A DNA stretch of 64,000 nt, taken from contig JALIGW010000016.1 of NCBI GenBank assembly GCA_023053685.1, positions 7,284,501-7,348,500 on the forward strand, given 5' to 3'. A program made the translations under genes and the position numbers. The stretch's first letter is position 1; every line of letters begins with the position of its first letter. The notes below the pieces were generated by a model. It had not been told where the DNA came from, made no database searches, and saw only the letters and a program-made list of their open reading frames with translations. Shown here one piece after another: positions 1 through 64,000 of the stretch. The stretch comes from Diadophis punctatus similis (Eukaryota; Chordata; Lepidosauria; Squamata; Dipsadidae).

Positions 1-640
1 TATCTCCTGGCTCTGAAAACATGGTTTTGCCATCTGGGTGGGGATCCTATCATGTGGGTACAGCCTGCCAGGTGGTTGCATTGCTAGGGAAACTTCAGTG
101 TGCTCTGTCACAGATTTTTTAAAATGTTTTTAATGATTATGTTTTTGGTTATTTTGTTGTATTGTTTTGATTTTTTTTTTAACTTTGTATGTTACTCAAA
201 GTGACATATGAGAGTTGGGTGACTAGATAAATTTGCCAAATAATTACTTTTTCTAAAATTTAGACACCTGAAAATTAGTTTAAGTTCCCTTACTGGATAT
301 TTTTCTCATTTGTATTTTGTTGCTTTTCTATGCTTCAGTCTTCCCTTAAATATAAATGAACATAAGAATGGGCAAGTCTTCAATAATTTCTTTTTCAATT
401 GTATCAATCACTTGATTTTTATTAAATCACTTGTGCTTAATAGAAATCAACATTTCCAAACTTTTTTAACAAAACAAGCAGTATTTCTGAAAACTAAACA
501 AAATAACTGTATTTAGAGGGTGAGAGGAAGAAGAAAAATAGTGTTGTTTAGATAGTGTTTCTAGAATACAGGCATATTATTTATACAAGTATATTCTTGA
601 CTGCTCGTATAAAACCAGACATATCATTAGAAACCAAAAT
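1..640. other. AT-rich DNA, nothing recognised
   Basis: No gene, splice signal or familiar repeat was recognised. A 68-codon frame at 310-516 is low in information and probably chance. Confidence 0.4.
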
Positions 641-845
641 CACAAGATGATGTCTGATTTACTTTGGCAATGTCATGCATGCAATTCATTGGAAAAGTCA
701 ATGATGCTAGGAATGGTTAATGGAATAAAAAGGGGCAAGCAAAGAACACGCTGGCTTGATAACATAAGAATTGATACAAAAATAAACATCCAACAACTGA
801 AAGAAGCTGTCTGTCAGATCCGTGTATCTGCCATTCTTCAAGGAG
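641..845 (+). mobile_element. BovB/RTE LINE fragment, ORF C-terminus
   Basis: The frame contains SLEKSMMLGMVNGIKRGKQR followed by TRWLDNIRID, the typical end of BovB-type reverse transcriptase ORFs. The start of the element is missing. BovB is abundant in squamates. Confidence 0.75.
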
Positions 846-999
846 AGGGGAGGGGGGATATTGGAATTATTCAATTTACTTATTGCTTTCTATATATGTA
901 TCCTTTTTCCCTGCCTTGCTTTCCTTTATAACCTTTAGCCTGATTTATAACCGTTATCCTGGCGCCAAAGCACCTGGAAATTTCTCACCTTTTGGAGAA

Positions 1000-1314
1000 T
1001 GTAAGGGGAGGGTGGGCCATATGGGTTGCATTGCCGAAAAGCCGGCAGAGGATGGCCCTGAGAAAGTTTCCTTACCACTTTCTCAGAGCGGCCGGTACAA
1101 TAACATCTTCACACCTCCAGATTGGCTGAATCCACACTGGACTGTTGGGAGGGGTTTCTAATTTCTTTTATTCTACATGTATTGCCTGAGAGCCCTCAGA
1201 GCCTGCTTTGATTCTGTCCTGCTATCACCCCTTTTCAATAAAAGGTTCCTTTTGAAATGCTAAGTTTCAAGAGTCTTTACTTTCTTGAATAAGGGGGAGA
1301 GGCCGGACCTTACA
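1000..1314 (+). mobile_element. solo-LTR-like sequence
   Basis: The stretch starts TGTAAGGGGAGG, ends GGACCTTACA, and has an AATAAA signal (1235-1240) in a GC-rich context unlike its flanks, as in a retroviral-type LTR. No target duplication was found, so ends and class are uncertain. No coding part is attached. Confidence 0.35.
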
Positions 1315-1501
1315 CTGTGCTTGACAGGGCAGCATGTAGAGCATGTGCCTATAAAGTTGCAGTGACTGAATGTTAAAATAATATTCTTGATTACAACCTG
1401 GTCACATAATGAAATATACAGTATAAAGATAACAAAAAGTACTAAGTTGAATATCAGCATAATTATAATCTTAAATAAGGAAAGCAATGATAGTGCGCTT
1501 T

Positions 1502-1507
1502 TATTGT
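1502..1507 (-). promoter_or_regulatory. PARP4: candidate PARP4 poly(A) signal
   Basis: An AATAAA hexamer on the minus strand lies about 90 bases after the PARP4 stop. It is the first one downstream, but AT-rich DNA makes chance matches common. Confidence 0.35.
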
Positions 1508-1596
1508 GAGTCATGTTCATCAGTAAGAGAAGAACAAACTTAGTAGTGTTCAATTATTAAGAGAAGGAGAAGCGTGAAGTATGTTGTGTTCATTAC

Positions 1597-62736
<61,140 letters not shown>

Positions 62737-62802
62737 CTTTTAAGGAAATATTGTGTTAAAAGGCTTTCTTTAAAGAAAAGGAAACATTATGACGTCATAT
62801 AG

Positions 62803-63219
62803 CAGTGATGGCGAACCTATGGCACGGGTGCCACAGGTGGCACGCGGAGCCATATCTGCTGGCACGCGAGCCGTTGCCCAAGCTCAGCTCCAGCGCGCAT
62901 GTGCATGCACGCCAGCTGATTTTTGGCTCGCGCGGAGGCTCTGGGAGGACAATTTTGGCCTCCGGAGGGCCTCCGGGGTGGCAGGGGGGAGCGTTTTTGT
63001 CCTCCCCAAGCTCCAAGAAAGACTCTGGAGCTTGGGGAGGGCAAAAAACGGGCCCACTGGAAGTCGGGAAATGGGGGAGTGAAGGGGGTCACGCACGCAT
63101 GCACAGGAGGGTGGGGCAAGTGGGGGGCTTTGAATTATGGGTGTGGGCACGCACGAGCGTGCGATAGCGCGTGCGCGCACTGTTTTGGCACCCGAGGGAA
63201 AAAAGGTTCGCCATCACTG
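62803..63219. mobile_element. hAT-like element, TSD TCATATAG
   Basis: CAGTGATGGCGAACC left, GGTTCGCCATCACTG right, perfect TSD. Lies 66 bases upstream of the acceptor of PARP4 exon 1. Confidence 0.93.
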
Positions 63220-63498
63220 TCATATAGGAAGAACAAACTGGGAAAATCTCCTGCCATTTTCTGAACTTCCCTTCACAAAGCCTCTCACAGATGTGTGAAC
63301 TTCTATGCACCTAACAGTATGTTGTGAGAGAAAAATAATTTTTATTACTAGTAATGGATAGTCACATCCTAACCTGATCTTTTAGAATACTAAAACATAA
63401 TACTATCATTTGCCAAGAGAATATAGTTCAGACTACTGGATATGCTTTTCAAATATATCTGGTGCAATGTTGCAGGTGAACTAAGTCCACATAGCTAT

Positions 63499-63780
63499 TG
63501 CATTTTTCGGAGTATAAGAAGCACTTTCCCTCCAGAAAAGAGGCTGAAAATTTGGGTTTGTCTTATACTCCGAATGTAGCTTTTTCGAAGCTGTTTTTCA
63601 GCCCTAATGAGGCGCTAGTGAGTGAAGCGATTGCCTGCTTTTCTCATTGCTGCTCCCTCCGACATCGGGAAGAGACTGGCGGTGCGAGTGCCATCCTTCC
63701 CTTGGAGGAAGCCTCTCACTTAAAATTCCTTGAAATTGAACAAACAGCCTCTCAGCAGGGGATTCTTAAGAAAAGCTAAT
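63499..63780. mobile_element. CCGTATTTTTCGG-family element, left part
   Basis: GCATTTTTCGGAGTATAAGA and GTCTTATACTCCGAATGTAG start the family; no right end before the window edge. The core (CCCTAATGAGGCGCTAGTGA) resembles 8219-8584. Confidence 0.75.
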
Positions 63781-64000
63781 TAAGGCCAGCACCCCAGGAC
63801 GCCGCTTGAATAAGATCGCGTGGTCTGATGTCCTCTCTCACTGGCACCAAAGAGTGAGAAAAACAGAAAAGAAGGGGGGGGGAAAGAGCCGAGTACCTCC
63901 CCAGGGGCCCTGACTAAGGGAACCCAGGAGATCTGAGTGTCAGCCATTACGCCGGGTTCCTGACCGCGTGGCGACACAGGGGGTGACCATCCTATACAAA

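Overview
The window is vertebrate nuclear DNA, most likely from a squamate reptile and probably a snake. The signs are many small AT-rich introns, BovB, CR1-like and L1 LINE fragments, tRNA-derived SINEs of reptile type, very many short hAT and TA-flanked inverted-repeat elements, and long microsatellites. There is no bacterial-style gene organisation. The species cannot be fixed from sequence alone.

One host gene spans almost the whole window on the minus strand: PARP4 (vault poly/mono-ADP-ribosyltransferase). I recognise 27 coding exons running from position 62736 down to the stop codon at 1597-1599. Their reading phases join without conflict (3495 nt, 1164 codons plus stop). In order they encode the PARP helical regulatory domain, the ADP-ribosyltransferase domain with an intact H-Y-E set, a VIT domain, a VWA domain with its DxSxS metal site, a linker, and the conserved C-terminal vault-binding region. 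The N-terminal BRCT exons lie beyond the right edge. One intron appears to use a GC-AG splice pair. The proline-rich stretch known from human PARP4 is not visible; a single 249-nt basic exon stands in its place, behind a 14.3-kb intron.

That 14.3-kb intron (9117-23384) is the busiest part. From left to right it holds a TA-flanked inverted-repeat element, a solo LTR with a 5-bp target duplication, a (CTTT)n tract, and a DNA-level fragment of a second gene. That fragment is the promoter and first coding exon of RSPH14 (a ciliary radial-spoke protein), with a perfect RFX X-box. An array of small hairpin repeats follows, then a Ty3/gypsy-type retrotransposon (14373-22552) invaded by an L1, which was itself invaded by two TA-flanked elements, one of them carrying a palindromic hAT element.

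The other introns are a mosaic of transposons. The notable ones are a SPIN-type hAT element (29234-29684), a 1.73-kb hAT element with a GC-rich inverted repeat of about 400-bp arms (58340-60071) that splits a SINE, a CR1-like LINE inserted antisense into an older copy of its own family (35.9-38.4 kb), and at least 18 hAT copies with recognisable 8-bp target duplications. Most long open frames outside the PARP4 exons come from these repeats and are not genes.
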